Below, piece by piece: positions 56,667 through 64,000 of a stretch of 64,000 nucleotides of DNA. Location: positions 2,207,001-2,271,000 of the forward strand of contig NZ_JARXYR010000002.1 in the NCBI RefSeq assembly GCF_029893635.1. The letters run 5' to 3'. Under the pieces are notes generated by a model that saw only the letters and a program-made list of their open reading frames with translations, ran no database searches and was not told the DNA's origin. The position numbers and the translations under genes were made by a program. How positions within the stretch are numbered: position 1 is the first letter of the stretch; every line of letters begins with the position of its first letter. Source of the stretch: Variovorax sp. TBS-050B. Its GTDB lineage: Bacteria > Pseudomonadota > Gammaproteobacteria > Burkholderiales > Burkholderiaceae_C.

Positions 56667-58727
56667 ATGCGGCACCTCCAAGACCTCCCCGTCCTGATCC
56701 TCGGCCTCGGCGCGTCCGGGCTCGCGATGGCGCGCTGGTGCGCGCGCCACGGCGCGGTCGTGACCGTGGCGGACACGCGCGAGGCGCCCGCCGCGCTGGC
56801 GACGCTCCAGGCCGAGCTGCCCGATGCCGCCTTCATCGGCGGGCCGTTCTCGGCCGCGCTGGTCGAGGGCACGCCGATCCGCGCGGTCTACCGCTCGCCG
56901 GGGCTTTCGCCCGCCACGCTCGCGCCGGTGCTCGACGCGGCGCGCGCCGTGGGGCTGACGGTGGGCGGCGAACTCGATCTGTTCGCGCGCGCGCTGCTCG
57001 ATCTGCGCACGGTGGAACTGCCCGAGCCCGAGCCGGAGCCCGAAGCGGCCGCGGCCGCGCCGGTCGTCGAGGAAGCGCCGGCGCAGGCCGAGCTCGTGCT
57101 CGATGCGGTGCCCGCGGAGACGGCAGCGGCTGCCGAAACGCCCGAGGTGCCCGAAGCGCCCGCAACGCCGGAGGCGCCCGAAGCCGCCGATGCTGCCGAA
57201 GTTGTGCCGCCGGCCGAGCCGGTCGAGCCCACAGCGGCAACCGACACCCCGGAGGTTCCCGCCGAACCCGCCGAACCGTCATCCGAAGCGCCGCCGCCCG
57301 CGATGGCCGAAGCCATGCCGCGCGATCCGGCACTGAGCGTTCCGGTCGCAACGCCCGCCGCCGGCAAGGCCTACGTGCCCACGGCCGCGAAGGAAGCCGC
57401 GGCCTTCGTCGCGAGGCTGGCCGAACTCGCCGCCGCCAACCCGGCCTCGGCCGCGGTGGAAGAAGAACCGACGCCGCAGCTGCCGCTGGTCCCGATCGAG
57501 GAGCCGCCTGCGCCCAAGGGCTACGCGCCCGCGGTGCTCGCGATCACCGGCACCAACGGCAAGACCACGGTCACGGCGCTCACCGGCCAGCTGGTCGAGC
57601 GTGCCGGCAAGACCGTGGCCGTGGCGGGCAACATCGGTCCCACGCTGCTCGACACGCTGGCCGCGCACATCGATGCCGGAACGCTGCCCGAGGTCTGGGT
57701 GCTCGAGCTCTCGAGCTTCCAGCTCGACGGCGTGCAGGGCTTCGAGCCCACGGCCGCGACCGTGCTCAACCTCACGCAGGACCATCTCGACTGGCATGGC
57801 GACATGCAGGCCTACGCCGCGGCGAAGGCCCGCATCTTCGGCACGCAGGGGCTCTTGGTGCTCAACCGCGACGATGCGGGCGTGATGGCCATGCTGCCCG
57901 CGCCGGTCCGCATCAAGCTGCAGCGCCCGCAGATTCGCGCCCACGTGACCTTCGGCGCCGGCATGCCGCAGCGCCCCGGCGACTACGGCATCGAGCGCGT
58001 CAACGGCATGACCTGGCTGGTGCGCGCGCTCGAGGCCGACGAGACGCAGAAGCGCAAGCGCGGCGCGGTGGTCGAGGAGGAGATCTTCGTGCAGCGCCTC
58101 ATGCCGGCCGACGCGCTGCGCATCCGCGGCCGCCACAACGCGCTGAACGCATTGGCGGCGCTGGCGCTCGCGAGCGCGGCCGACTGCCCGCTCGGGCCGA
58201 TGCTCTACGGCCTGCGCGAGTACCGCGGCGAGCCGCACCGCGTGGAGCCGGTCGCGCTGATCGACGAGGTCGAGTACTTCGACGACAGCAAGGGCACCAA
58301 CGTCGGCGCCACCGTGGCCGCCCTGAGCGGACTCGGCGAGGAGCGGCGCGTGGTGCTGATCCTCGGCGGCGAAGGCAAGGGCCAGGATTTCGAACCGCTC
58401 GCGGCGCCCGTGGCCCAGTACGCGCGTGCCGTGGTGCTGATCGGCCGCGATGCGCCGCTGATCGCGCAGGCGCTCGCATCCACCGGCGTGTCGCTGATGC
58501 AGGCCGGCTCGATGGAAGAGGCCGTGCAGCTGGCCGCCCGGCGCGCCAACCCCGGCGATGCGGTGCTGCTGTCGCCGGCCTGCGCGAGCTTCGACATGTT
58601 CCGCGACTATGCGCACCGCGCCGAGGTGTTCCGCGAGGCGGTGCAGGCGCTCGCCGACGGCCCGCGCGACGATGCATCGTCCGACTCCGCCAACGACGCC
58701 GGCTTTGCCTCGGGAGATCCCGCATGA
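56667..58727 (+). CDS. murD: UDP-MurNAc-L-Ala:D-Glu ligase with a large low-complexity insert
   Basis: The enzyme adds D-glutamate, the second residue of the stem peptide. Domains are conserved: [14 protein letters not shown] at the N-terminus, ATP loop [10 protein letters not shown] near 293, [37 protein letters not shown] and [11 protein letters not shown]. The 686 residues exceed the usual 440-500 because about 170 residues rich in Pro, Glu and Ala (about 117-290) separate the N-terminal domain from the ATP loop. A smaller extra segment ([21 protein letters not shown]) lies near residue 460. The insert is in frame and not repeated exactly. Overlaps ftsW by 4 bp. Confidence 0.95.
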   Translation: MRHLQDLPVLILGLGASGLAMARWCARHGAVVTVADTREAPAALATLQAELPDAAFIGGPFSAALVEGTPIRAVYRSPGLSPATLAPVLDAARAVGLTVGGELDLFARALLDLRTVELPEPEPEPEAAAAAPVVEEAPAQAELVLDAVPAETAAAAETPEVPEAPATPEAPEAADAAEVVPPAEPVEPTAATDTPEVPAEPAEPSSEAPPPAMAEAMPRDPALSVPVATPAAGKAYVPTAAKEAAAFVARLAELAAANPASAAVEEEPTPQLPLVPIEEPPAPKGYAPAVLAITGTNGKTTVTALTGQLVERAGKTVAVAGNIGPTLLDTLAAHIDAGTLPEVWVLELSSFQLDGVQGFEPTAATVLNLTQDHLDWHGDMQAYAAAKARIFGTQGLLVLNRDDAGVMAMLPAPVRIKLQRPQIRAHVTFGAGMPQRPGDYGIERVNGMTWLVRALEADETQKRKRGAVVEEEIFVQRLMPADALRIRGRHNALNALAALALASAADCPLGPMLYGLREYRGEPHRVEPVALIDEVEYFDDSKGTNVGATVAALSGLGEERRVVLILGGEGKGQDFEPLAAPVAQYARAVVLIGRDAPLIAQALASTGVSLMQAGSMEEAVQLAARRANPGDAVLLSPACASFDMFRDYAHRAEVFREAVQALADGPRDDASSDSANDAGFASGDPA

Positions 58728-60016
58728 ACGCCCCCGCCGCCACGCCCAACGCAAGAACCAGCCGCTTCACCGGCTGGTTCCGGCGCGCGCGCAGCGGCAT
58801 CGATGCGCTGCCCGTGCACCTACCGGTGCGGCTGGGCGGCGCCGGCATCGCGCAGACCAAGGCGGCGCCGGTGCGCGTGCTCGGCTTCGACCAGGCGCTG
58901 GTCTGGGTCACGGTGGCGCTGCTCACCTGGGGCCTGGTGATGGTGTACTCGGCCTCCATCGCGCTGCCGGACAACCCGCGCTTCGTGCGCGCGGGCTACG
59001 GGCCGGCCTACTTCCTCACGCGCCATGCGGCCTCGGTCGCGCTCGCGTTCGTCGCGGCGCTGCTGGCCTTCCAGGTGCCGATGAAGACCTGGGAGCGCGC
59101 CGCGCCCTGGCTCTTCGTGGTCTCGCTGCTGCTGCTGGTGGCGGTGCTGATTCCGCACATCGGCATCAACGTGAACGGCGCACGGCGCTGGCTGCCGCTC
59201 GGCTTCATGCGCTTCCAGCCTTCGGAGCTCGCCAAGCTCGCGATGGTGCTCTACGCCGCCAGCTACATGGTGCGCAAGATGGAGATCAAGGAACGCTTCT
59301 TCCGCGCCGTGCTGCCGATGGGCATCGCGGTGGTGGTGGTCGGCATGCTGGTGATGGCCGAGCCCGACATGGGCGCCTTCATGGTGATCGCGGTGATCGC
59401 GATGGGCATCCTGTTCCTCGGCGGCGTGAACGCGCGCATGTTCTTCCTGATCGCGGCGCTGGTGGTGGTGGCCTTCGGCACCATCGTCGCCACCAGCCCG
59501 TGGCGGCGCGAGCGGATCTTCGCCTACCTCGATCCGTGGAGCGAGGAGCATGCGCTCGGCAAGGGCTACCAGCTCTCGCATTCGCTGATCGCGATCGGCC
59601 GCGGCGAGATCTTCGGCGTCGGCCTGGGCGGCAGCGTCGAGAAGCTGCACTGGCTGCCCGAGGCGCACACCGACTTCCTGCTCGCGGTGATCGGCGAGGA
59701 GTTCGGCCTGGTGGGCGTGCTGCTGATCATCGGCCTCTTCCTCTGGCTCACGCGCCGCGTGATGCACATCGGCCGCCAGGCGATCGCCCTCGACCGCGTG
59801 TTCTCGGGCCTCGTGGCCCAGGGCGTGGGCGTATGGATCGGCTTCCAGGCCTTCATCAACATGGGCGTGAACCTCGGCGCGCTGCCGACCAAGGGCCTCA
59901 CGCTGCCGCTGATGAGCTTCGGCGGCTCGGCGATCCTGATGAACATGGTGGCGCTGGCGGTGGTGCTGCGGATCGATTATGAAAACCGCGTTCTCATGCG
60001 CGGAGGCCGCGTATGA
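58724..60016 (+). CDS. ftsW: Septal peptidoglycan glycosyltransferase FtsW
   Basis: A SEDS-family polymerase with ten membrane spans, 430 residues, partner of FtsI. Signatures: [37 protein letters not shown], the catalytic aspartate in [52 protein letters not shown] and [11 protein letters not shown]. The extended N-terminus (about 55 residues before span 1) is polar. The terminal codons LMRGGRV* lie within the first unit of the 80-bp tandem repeat, and the last bases form a perfect hairpin with the following sequence. Confidence 0.97.
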   Translation: MNAPAATPNARTSRFTGWFRRARSGIDALPVHLPVRLGGAGIAQTKAAPVRVLGFDQALVWVTVALLTWGLVMVYSASIALPDNPRFVRAGYGPAYFLTRHAASVALAFVAALLAFQVPMKTWERAAPWLFVVSLLLLVAVLIPHIGINVNGARRWLPLGFMRFQPSELAKLAMVLYAASYMVRKMEIKERFFRAVLPMGIAVVVVGMLVMAEPDMGAFMVIAVIAMGILFLGGVNARMFFLIAALVVVAFGTIVATSPWRRERIFAYLDPWSEEHALGKGYQLSHSLIAIGRGEIFGVGLGGSVEKLHWLPEAHTDFLLAVIGEEFGLVGVLLIIGLFLWLTRRVMHIGRQAIALDRVFSGLVAQGVGVWIGFQAFINMGVNLGALPTKGLTLPLMSFGGSAILMNMVALAVVLRIDYENRVLMRGGRV

Positions 60017-60027
60017 GAACGCGGTTT
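59983..60027 (+). promoter_or_regulatory. 21-bp hairpin masking the ribosome-binding site at the end of ftsW
   Basis: 59983-60003 pairs fully with 60007-60027 (20 Watson-Crick pairs and one G-U) around an AGG triloop. The GGAGG Shine-Dalgarno and the ATG at 60013 lie in loop and stem. Translating ribosomes finishing FtsW would have to melt it, coupling reinitiation to FtsW synthesis. Confidence 0.7.
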
Positions 60028-60096
60028 CGCCACAACCGCGTCAGCGCGAAGCGCTGCGGCGCGCATGCGCCCCTCATGCGCGGAGGCCGCGTATGA
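60013..60096 (+). CDS. Mini-frame 1, chained between ftsW and murG
   Basis: 27 codons from the ATG overlapping the FtsW stop, behind GGAGG at six bases, ending LMRGGRV*, the same last residues as FtsW. The product is very basic ([15 protein letters not shown]...). Whether it is a functional peptide or only a coupling device is unknown. Confidence 0.25.
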   Translation: MRTRFRHNRVSAKRCGAHAPLMRGGRV

Positions 60097-60176
60097 GAAC
60101 GCGGTTTCGCCACAACCGCGTCAGCGCGAAGCGCTGCGGCGCGCATGCGCCGCGGATGCGCGGAGGCCGCGTATGA
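60093..60176 (+). CDS. Mini-frame 2, chained between ftsW and murG
   Basis: Second 27-codon frame, identical to the first except Arg for Leu before the final MRGGRV. Its ATG overlaps the stop of mini-frame 1 and its stop overlaps the murG start, completing a chain of three ATGA junctions. Confidence 0.25.
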   Translation: MRTRFRHNRVSAKRCGAHAPRMRGGRV

Positions 60177-61237
60177 CGGGCCGCACCGCACTCGTGATGG
60201 CCGGCGGGACCGGCGGCCACATCTTCCCCGGCCTGGCCGTGGCCGAGGCGCTGCGCGAGCGCGGCTGGCGCGTGCACTGGCTCGGCGCGCCCGGCAGCAT
60301 GGAAGAAAAACTCGTGCCGCCGCGCGGCTTCGCCTTCGAGCCGGTGCAGTTCGGCGGCGTGCGCGGCAAGGGGCCGCTCACGCTGTTCCTGCTGCCGCTG
60401 CGGCTGCTGCGCGCGTTCTGGCAGAGCCTCGGCGTGGTGCGCCGCGTCAGGCCCGACGTGGTGGTGGGCCTGGGCGGCTACATCACCTTCCCGGGCGGGA
60501 TGATGGGCGTGCTGCTCAACCGGCCGCTGGTGCTGCACGAACAGAACTCGGTCGCGGGCCTCGCCAACAAGGTGCTCGCGGGCGTGGCCGACCGCGTGTT
60601 CACCGCGTTCCCGAACGTGCTGAAGAACGCGCAATGGGTGGGCAACCCGCTGCGCGCGGCCTTCCTTTCGCAGCCCGATCCGGCCACGCGCTTCGCGGGC
60701 CGCAGCGGGCCGTTGAAGCTGCTGGTGGTCGGCGGCAGCCTCGGCGCCAAGGCACTGAACGCCGTGGTGCCCCAGGCGCTCGCGCGCATCGCGCCCGAGT
60801 TCCGGCCGCGCGTCGTGCACCAGAGCGGCGCCAGGCAGATCGACGAACTGCGCGCCAACTATGCGGCCGCGGGCGTCGAGGGCGAGCTCACGCCCTTCAT
60901 CGAGGACACCGCGCAGGCCTATGCCGATGCCGACATCATCGTCGCGCGCGCCGGGGCCAGCACGGTCACAGAAATCGCGGCCGTCGGCGCAGCAGCGCTG
61001 TTCGTGCCTTTTCCTTCGGCGGTCGACGACCACCAGACCACCAACGCGCGCTTCCTCGTCGACGCGGGCGGCGGCTGGCTGGTGCAGCAGGCCGACCTCA
61101 CACCTGAATTGCTGGCCGACTTGCTACAGAAGACACAACGAACCGAATTGATCGAACGCGCCCGGCGCGCCAAGGCAATGCAGAAGACCGAGGCCATCGA
61201 AGCAGTCGTCCGCGCTTGCGAGGAGCTCGCGAAATGA
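60173..61237 (+). CDS. murG: Lipid II synthase MurG (N-acetylglucosaminyltransferase)
   Basis: The enzyme transfers GlcNAc to lipid I at the inner membrane, forming lipid II. The 354-residue GT28 protein has [51 protein letters not shown] and the UDP-GlcNAc site [12 protein letters not shown], with [14 protein letters not shown] 60173 is the third repetition of the GGAGG-N6-ATGA start cassette. Overlaps murC by 4 bp. Confidence 0.97.
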   Translation: MTGRTALVMAGGTGGHIFPGLAVAEALRERGWRVHWLGAPGSMEEKLVPPRGFAFEPVQFGGVRGKGPLTLFLLPLRLLRAFWQSLGVVRRVRPDVVVGLGGYITFPGGMMGVLLNRPLVLHEQNSVAGLANKVLAGVADRVFTAFPNVLKNAQWVGNPLRAAFLSQPDPATRFAGRSGPLKLLVVGGSLGAKALNAVVPQALARIAPEFRPRVVHQSGARQIDELRANYAAAGVEGELTPFIEDTAQAYADADIIVARAGASTVTEIAAVGAAALFVPFPSAVDDHQTTNARFLVDAGGGWLVQQADLTPELLADLLQKTQRTELIERARRAKAMQKTEAIEAVVRACEELAK

Positions 61238-62703
61238 AACACGCGATCCGCCACATCCACTTCGTCGGCATCGGCGGCTCGGGCATGAGCGGCATCGCCG
61301 AGGTGCTGCTGAACCTGGGCTACCGGGTCACCGGCTCCGACCTGGCCGACAGCGCCACGCTGCGCCGGCTCGCGGGCCTGGGCATCGGCACCTTCGTGGG
61401 CCATGCGGCGGCGCACATCGAAGGCGCCGACGCGGTCGTCACCTCGACCGCGGTGCAGAGCGACAACCCCGAGGTGCTGGCCGCGCGCGAGAAGCGCATC
61501 CCGGTGGTGCCGCGCGCGCTGATGCTGGCCGAACTGATGCGGCTCAAGCAGGGCATCGCGATCGCCGGCACGCACGGCAAGACGACCACCACCAGCCTGG
61601 TGGCGAGCGTGCTGGCGGCCGCGGGGCTGGACCCGACCTTCGTGATCGGCGGGCGCCTGAACAGCGCCGGCGCCAACGCGCAGCTCGGCAGCGGCGACTA
61701 CATCGTGGTGGAGGCCGACGAATCGGACGCCTCGTTCCTGAACCTGCTGCCGGTGATGGCGGTGGTCACGAACATCGACGCCGACCACATGGAGACTTAC
61801 GGGCACGACTTCGCGAAGCTCAAGAAGGCCTTCGTCGATTTCCTGCACCGCATGCCGTTCTACGGCGTGGCGATCCTGTGCACCGACGACCCCGCGGTGC
61901 GCGACATCGTGGCGCAGGTGACCTGCCCGGTCACGAGCTACGGCTTCGGCGAGGACGCGCAGGTGCGCGCGGTCGACGTGCGCGCGGTCGGCGGCCAGAT
62001 GCACTTCACGGCCCAGCGGCGCAACGGCGTCACCTTGCCCGATCTGCCGATCGTGCTGAACCTGCCCGGCGAGCACAACGTGCGCAACGCGCTCTCGGTG
62101 ATCGCGGTGGCCGTGGAGCTCGGCATTCCCGACGAGGCGGTGCAGCGCGGCCTGGCCGACTTCAAGGGCGTGGGCCGGCGCTTCCAGAGCTACGGCGAGG
62201 TGGCGGTGCCGGCCGAGGGCGGCGCCGCATCGGCAGGCAGCTTCACGCTGATCGACGACTACGGCCACCATCCGGTGGAGATGGCCGCCACGCTCGCCGC
62301 CGCGCGCGGCGCCTTTCCGGGCCGCCGGCTGGTGCTGGCCTTCCAGCCGCACCGCTACACCCGCACGCGCGACTGCTTCGAGGATTTCGTCAAGGTCATC
62401 GGCAAGGCCGACGCGGTGCTGCTCGGCGAGGTCTATGCCGCGGGCGAGCCGCCCATCGTCGCCGCCGACGGCCGCACGCTGGCGCGCGCGCTGCGCGTCG
62501 CGGGCAAGGTGGAGCCGGTGTTCGTCGACGACATCGCGGCGATGCCGCGGGCGATCCTCGACAACGCACGTGCCGGCGACGTGGTGCTGTGCATGGGCGC
62601 GGGCTCGATCGGCGCCGTGCCCGCGAAGGTGGTCGAGATCGGCAATGCGGCGGCGCCGGCGCCATCAACCAGGCGCGCTGCGCGCAAAGGGGAGGCAGCA
62701 TGA
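61234..62703 (+). CDS. murC: UDP-MurNAc:L-alanine ligase
   Basis: The enzyme adds the first amino acid of the stem peptide. The 489-residue protein has [28 protein letters not shown] near 113, [38 protein letters not shown] and [14 protein letters not shown]. The last 25 residues are a variable Ala/Arg tail. It overlaps murG and ddl by 4 bp each. Confidence 0.97.
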   Translation: MKHAIRHIHFVGIGGSGMSGIAEVLLNLGYRVTGSDLADSATLRRLAGLGIGTFVGHAAAHIEGADAVVTSTAVQSDNPEVLAAREKRIPVVPRALMLAELMRLKQGIAIAGTHGKTTTTSLVASVLAAAGLDPTFVIGGRLNSAGANAQLGSGDYIVVEADESDASFLNLLPVMAVVTNIDADHMETYGHDFAKLKKAFVDFLHRMPFYGVAILCTDDPAVRDIVAQVTCPVTSYGFGEDAQVRAVDVRAVGGQMHFTAQRRNGVTLPDLPIVLNLPGEHNVRNALSVIAVAVELGIPDEAVQRGLADFKGVGRRFQSYGEVAVPAEGGAASAGSFTLIDDYGHHPVEMAATLAAARGAFPGRRLVLAFQPHRYTRTRDCFEDFVKVIGKADAVLLGEVYAAGEPPIVAADGRTLARALRVAGKVEPVFVDDIAAMPRAILDNARAGDVVLCMGAGSIGAVPAKVVEIGNAAAPAPSTRRAARKGEAA

Positions 62704-63680
62704 GCCTTCAACAGGATCCAAGGCAATTCGGCAAGGTCGCCGTGCTGCTCGGCGGAAGCTCCGCCGAGCGCGACATCTCCCTCATGTCCGGGCAGGGCGT
62801 GCTCGAGGCGCTGCGCGCGCGCGGCGTCGATGCGCACGCCTTCGACCCCTCGCAGCGCGACCTGGTCGAGCTCCGCCGCGAAGGCTTCGCGCGCTGCTTC
62901 ATCGCGCTGCACGGGCGGCACGGCGAGGACGGCACGGTGCAGGGCGCGCTCGAACTGCTCGGCATTCCCTACACCGGCTCGGGCGTGATGGCCTCGAGCG
63001 TGGCGATGGACAAGGTCATGACCAAGCGCATCTGGCAGGCCGACGGCCTGCCCACGCCGAAGTACGTGCGCCTGGCCTTCGACCAGCAGAGCCGCGAGCA
63101 GGTGCGCGCGGTGCCCGACGTGCTCGGCCTGCCGCTGATCGTGAAGCCGCCGCGCGAGGGCTCGTCGATCGGCGTCACCAAGGTCGAGGGCTATTCGCAG
63201 ATGCAGGATGCGGTGGCGCTTTCCGCGAAGTACGACGCCGACGTGCTCTGCGAGGAGTTCATCGAAGGCGAGGAAGTGACCTGCGCCGTGCTCGGCAGCG
63301 GCCTCGACGCGCATGCGCTGCCGGTGGTGCGCATCGCCGCGCCCCAAGGCGCCTACGACTACCAGAACAAGTACTTCACCGACGACGTGAAGTACCACTG
63401 CCCGAGCGGGCTGCCCGAGGCCGAGGAGCAGGAGATCCGCCGCATCACGCTGGCGGCCTACCGCACGCTGGGCTGCCGCGGCTGGGGGCGCGCCGACGTG
63501 ATGATCCGCGCGAGCGATCGCAAGCCCTTCCTGCTCGAGATGAACACCTCGCCGGGCATGACCAGCCATTCGCTGGTGCCGATGTCGGCGCGCGCCGCGG
63601 GCATTCCCTACGAAGACCTGTGCGTGCGCGTGCTGGCGTCGGCCTCGCTCGATGCCGCCGCGGGCGGGCCGTCGCCATGA
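62700..63680 (+). CDS. ddl: D-alanine:D-alanine ligase
   Basis: An ATP-grasp enzyme making D-Ala-D-Ala for MurF, 326 residues, DdlB type by context. [20 protein letters not shown] and [30 protein letters not shown] are typical. [18 protein letters not shown], the GWGRADVM segment and [18 protein letters not shown] (metal and ATP site) complete it. Overlaps murC by 4 bp (ATGA). Confidence 0.97.
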   Translation: MSLQQDPRQFGKVAVLLGGSSAERDISLMSGQGVLEALRARGVDAHAFDPSQRDLVELRREGFARCFIALHGRHGEDGTVQGALELLGIPYTGSGVMASSVAMDKVMTKRIWQADGLPTPKYVRLAFDQQSREQVRAVPDVLGLPLIVKPPREGSSIGVTKVEGYSQMQDAVALSAKYDADVLCEEFIEGEEVTCAVLGSGLDAHALPVVRIAAPQGAYDYQNKYFTDDVKYHCPSGLPEAEEQEIRRITLAAYRTLGCRGWGRADVMIRASDRKPFLLEMNTSPGMTSHSLVPMSARAAGIPYEDLCVRVLASASLDAAAGGPSP

Positions 63681-63696
63681 GACCCAGGCCACACGC

Positions 63697-64000
63697 ATGA
63701 GCAGCACCACCGTGCCCTTCGACGTCAAGCTGATGAACATCGTCTCGAACCTCGCGTTCGCGGCGGTGGGCCTCATGCTGCTCGCCGCGGGCGCATGGTG
63801 GGTGCTGCGCCAGCCCTTCTTTCCGATCGGCGGCATCAAGGTCGACGGCGACGTGACGCACAACAACGCGGTGACGCTGCGCGCCAACGTCGCGCCGCAG
63901 CTCGCGGGCAACTTCTTCACCGTCGACCTGTTCCGCGCGCGCGCGGCCTTCGAGTCGGTGCCCTGGGTCCGCAAGGCCGTGGTGCGGCGCGAGTTTCCGA
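63697..64000 (+). CDS. ftsQ: Cell division protein FtsQ, N-terminal part (cut by window end)
   Basis: This is a bitopic divisome protein binding FtsB and FtsL. The visible 101 residues comprise a cytoplasmic start (SSTTVPFDVKLMN), one membrane segment (LAFAAVGLMLLAAGAWWVL) and the start of a POTRA domain (FFPIGGIKVDGDVTHNNAVTLRANV), ending in VPWVRKAVVRREFP. ATG 63697 lies 16 bp after ddl. Confidence 0.93.
   Translation, partial: MSSTTVPFDVKLMNIVSNLAFAAVGLMLLAAGAWWVLRQPFFPIGGIKVDGDVTHNNAVTLRANVAPQLAGNFFTVDLFRARAAFESVPWVRKAVVRREFP

Larger units (their letters stand above)
59996..60176 (+). repeat. 80-bp tandem repeat (2.26 copies) between ftsW and murG
   Basis: Units start at 59996, 60076 and 60156. 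The first two are 80 bp and differ only near the end of the unit; the third is the first 21 bases. Each unit begins ATGCGCGGAGGCCGCGTATG, so each contains a ribosome-binding site (GGAGG), six bases, and an ATGA stop/start overlap. The unit interior holds three short perfect hairpins (CGCGGTT/AACCGCG, CAGCGC/GCGCTG and GGCGC/GCGCC). The original ftsW-murG overlap has thereby been moved 160 bp apart. Confidence 0.95.

Overview
The window is very GC-rich, densely packed bacterial chromosome. Several features point to a betaproteobacterium of the Comamonadaceae, most likely Variovorax or a close relative. These are a DksA with a single cysteine in the usual zinc-finger region, a Bug-type tricarboxylate receptor, a complete betaproteobacterial order of the division and cell-wall (dcw) cluster, and dispersed palindromic repeats of a type I associate from memory with this family. 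The genus is an inference; no database was searched. I see no prophage, insertion sequence, CRISPR array or tRNA. The only RNA gene I can support is rnpB.

Layout, 1-30 kb. A dipeptide/oligopeptide ABC transporter operon runs on the minus strand (binding protein, two permeases, then an ATPase cut by the window edge). Two structured repeat elements lie between the second permease and the ATPase. Next come a peptidoglycan-binding cysteine peptidase-like gene, pyrC, an NYN-domain protein, a DUF3025 protein, htpX behind a convincing heat-shock promoter, proQ, a flavin reductase, a FAD oxidoreductase, cysK and a small P-loop kinase. After rnpB come three lipoprotein genes, a pseudouridine synthase with an altered catalytic motif, a Nudix/metallo-beta-lactamase fusion, a Bug receptor, a DMT exporter and an amidohydrolase. 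A more accessory stretch follows (23-29.5 kb): several uncharacterised genes, a patatin fused to a ricin-like beta-trefoil, a lipoprotein esterase, an I78 protease inhibitor, an HCCA-isomerase-like protein and a zincin-like protein.

Layout, 30-49 kb. A LysR regulator faces a six-gene operon: isochorismatase-like hydrolase, XapX protein, Tat-exported amidohydrolase, DoxX, MFS exporter and alpha/beta hydrolase. It looks like an undescribed degradation or detoxification unit. Housekeeping genes follow: dapF, DUF484, a YdcF-like protein, xerC, rlmI, a CobW/COG0523 metallochaperone, a DUF945 protein, dksA, a STAS-domain protein and hslVU.

Layout, 49-64 kb. The dcw cluster runs mraZ-rsmH-ftsL-ftsI-murE-murF-mraY-murD-ftsW-murG-murC-ddl-ftsQ, cut by the window end, behind a promoter carrying four 10-bp-phased MraZ boxes. 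Most of its genes overlap by 4 bp. The exception is ftsW-murG, where an exact 80-bp unit carrying stop codon, ribosome-binding site and start codon is tandemly repeated. This creates two 27-codon mini-frames chained by ATGA overlaps between FtsW and MurG. It is the most unusual structure in the window.

Caution: nine single-frame breaks interrupt eight otherwise good genes, seven of the breaks between 33.5 and 43.6 kb. Most are an extra G or C at a GCGGC- or GCCGGC-like site. They look like consensus errors in the assembly rather than real pseudogenes, so the affected genes are annotated as CDS with the break noted.
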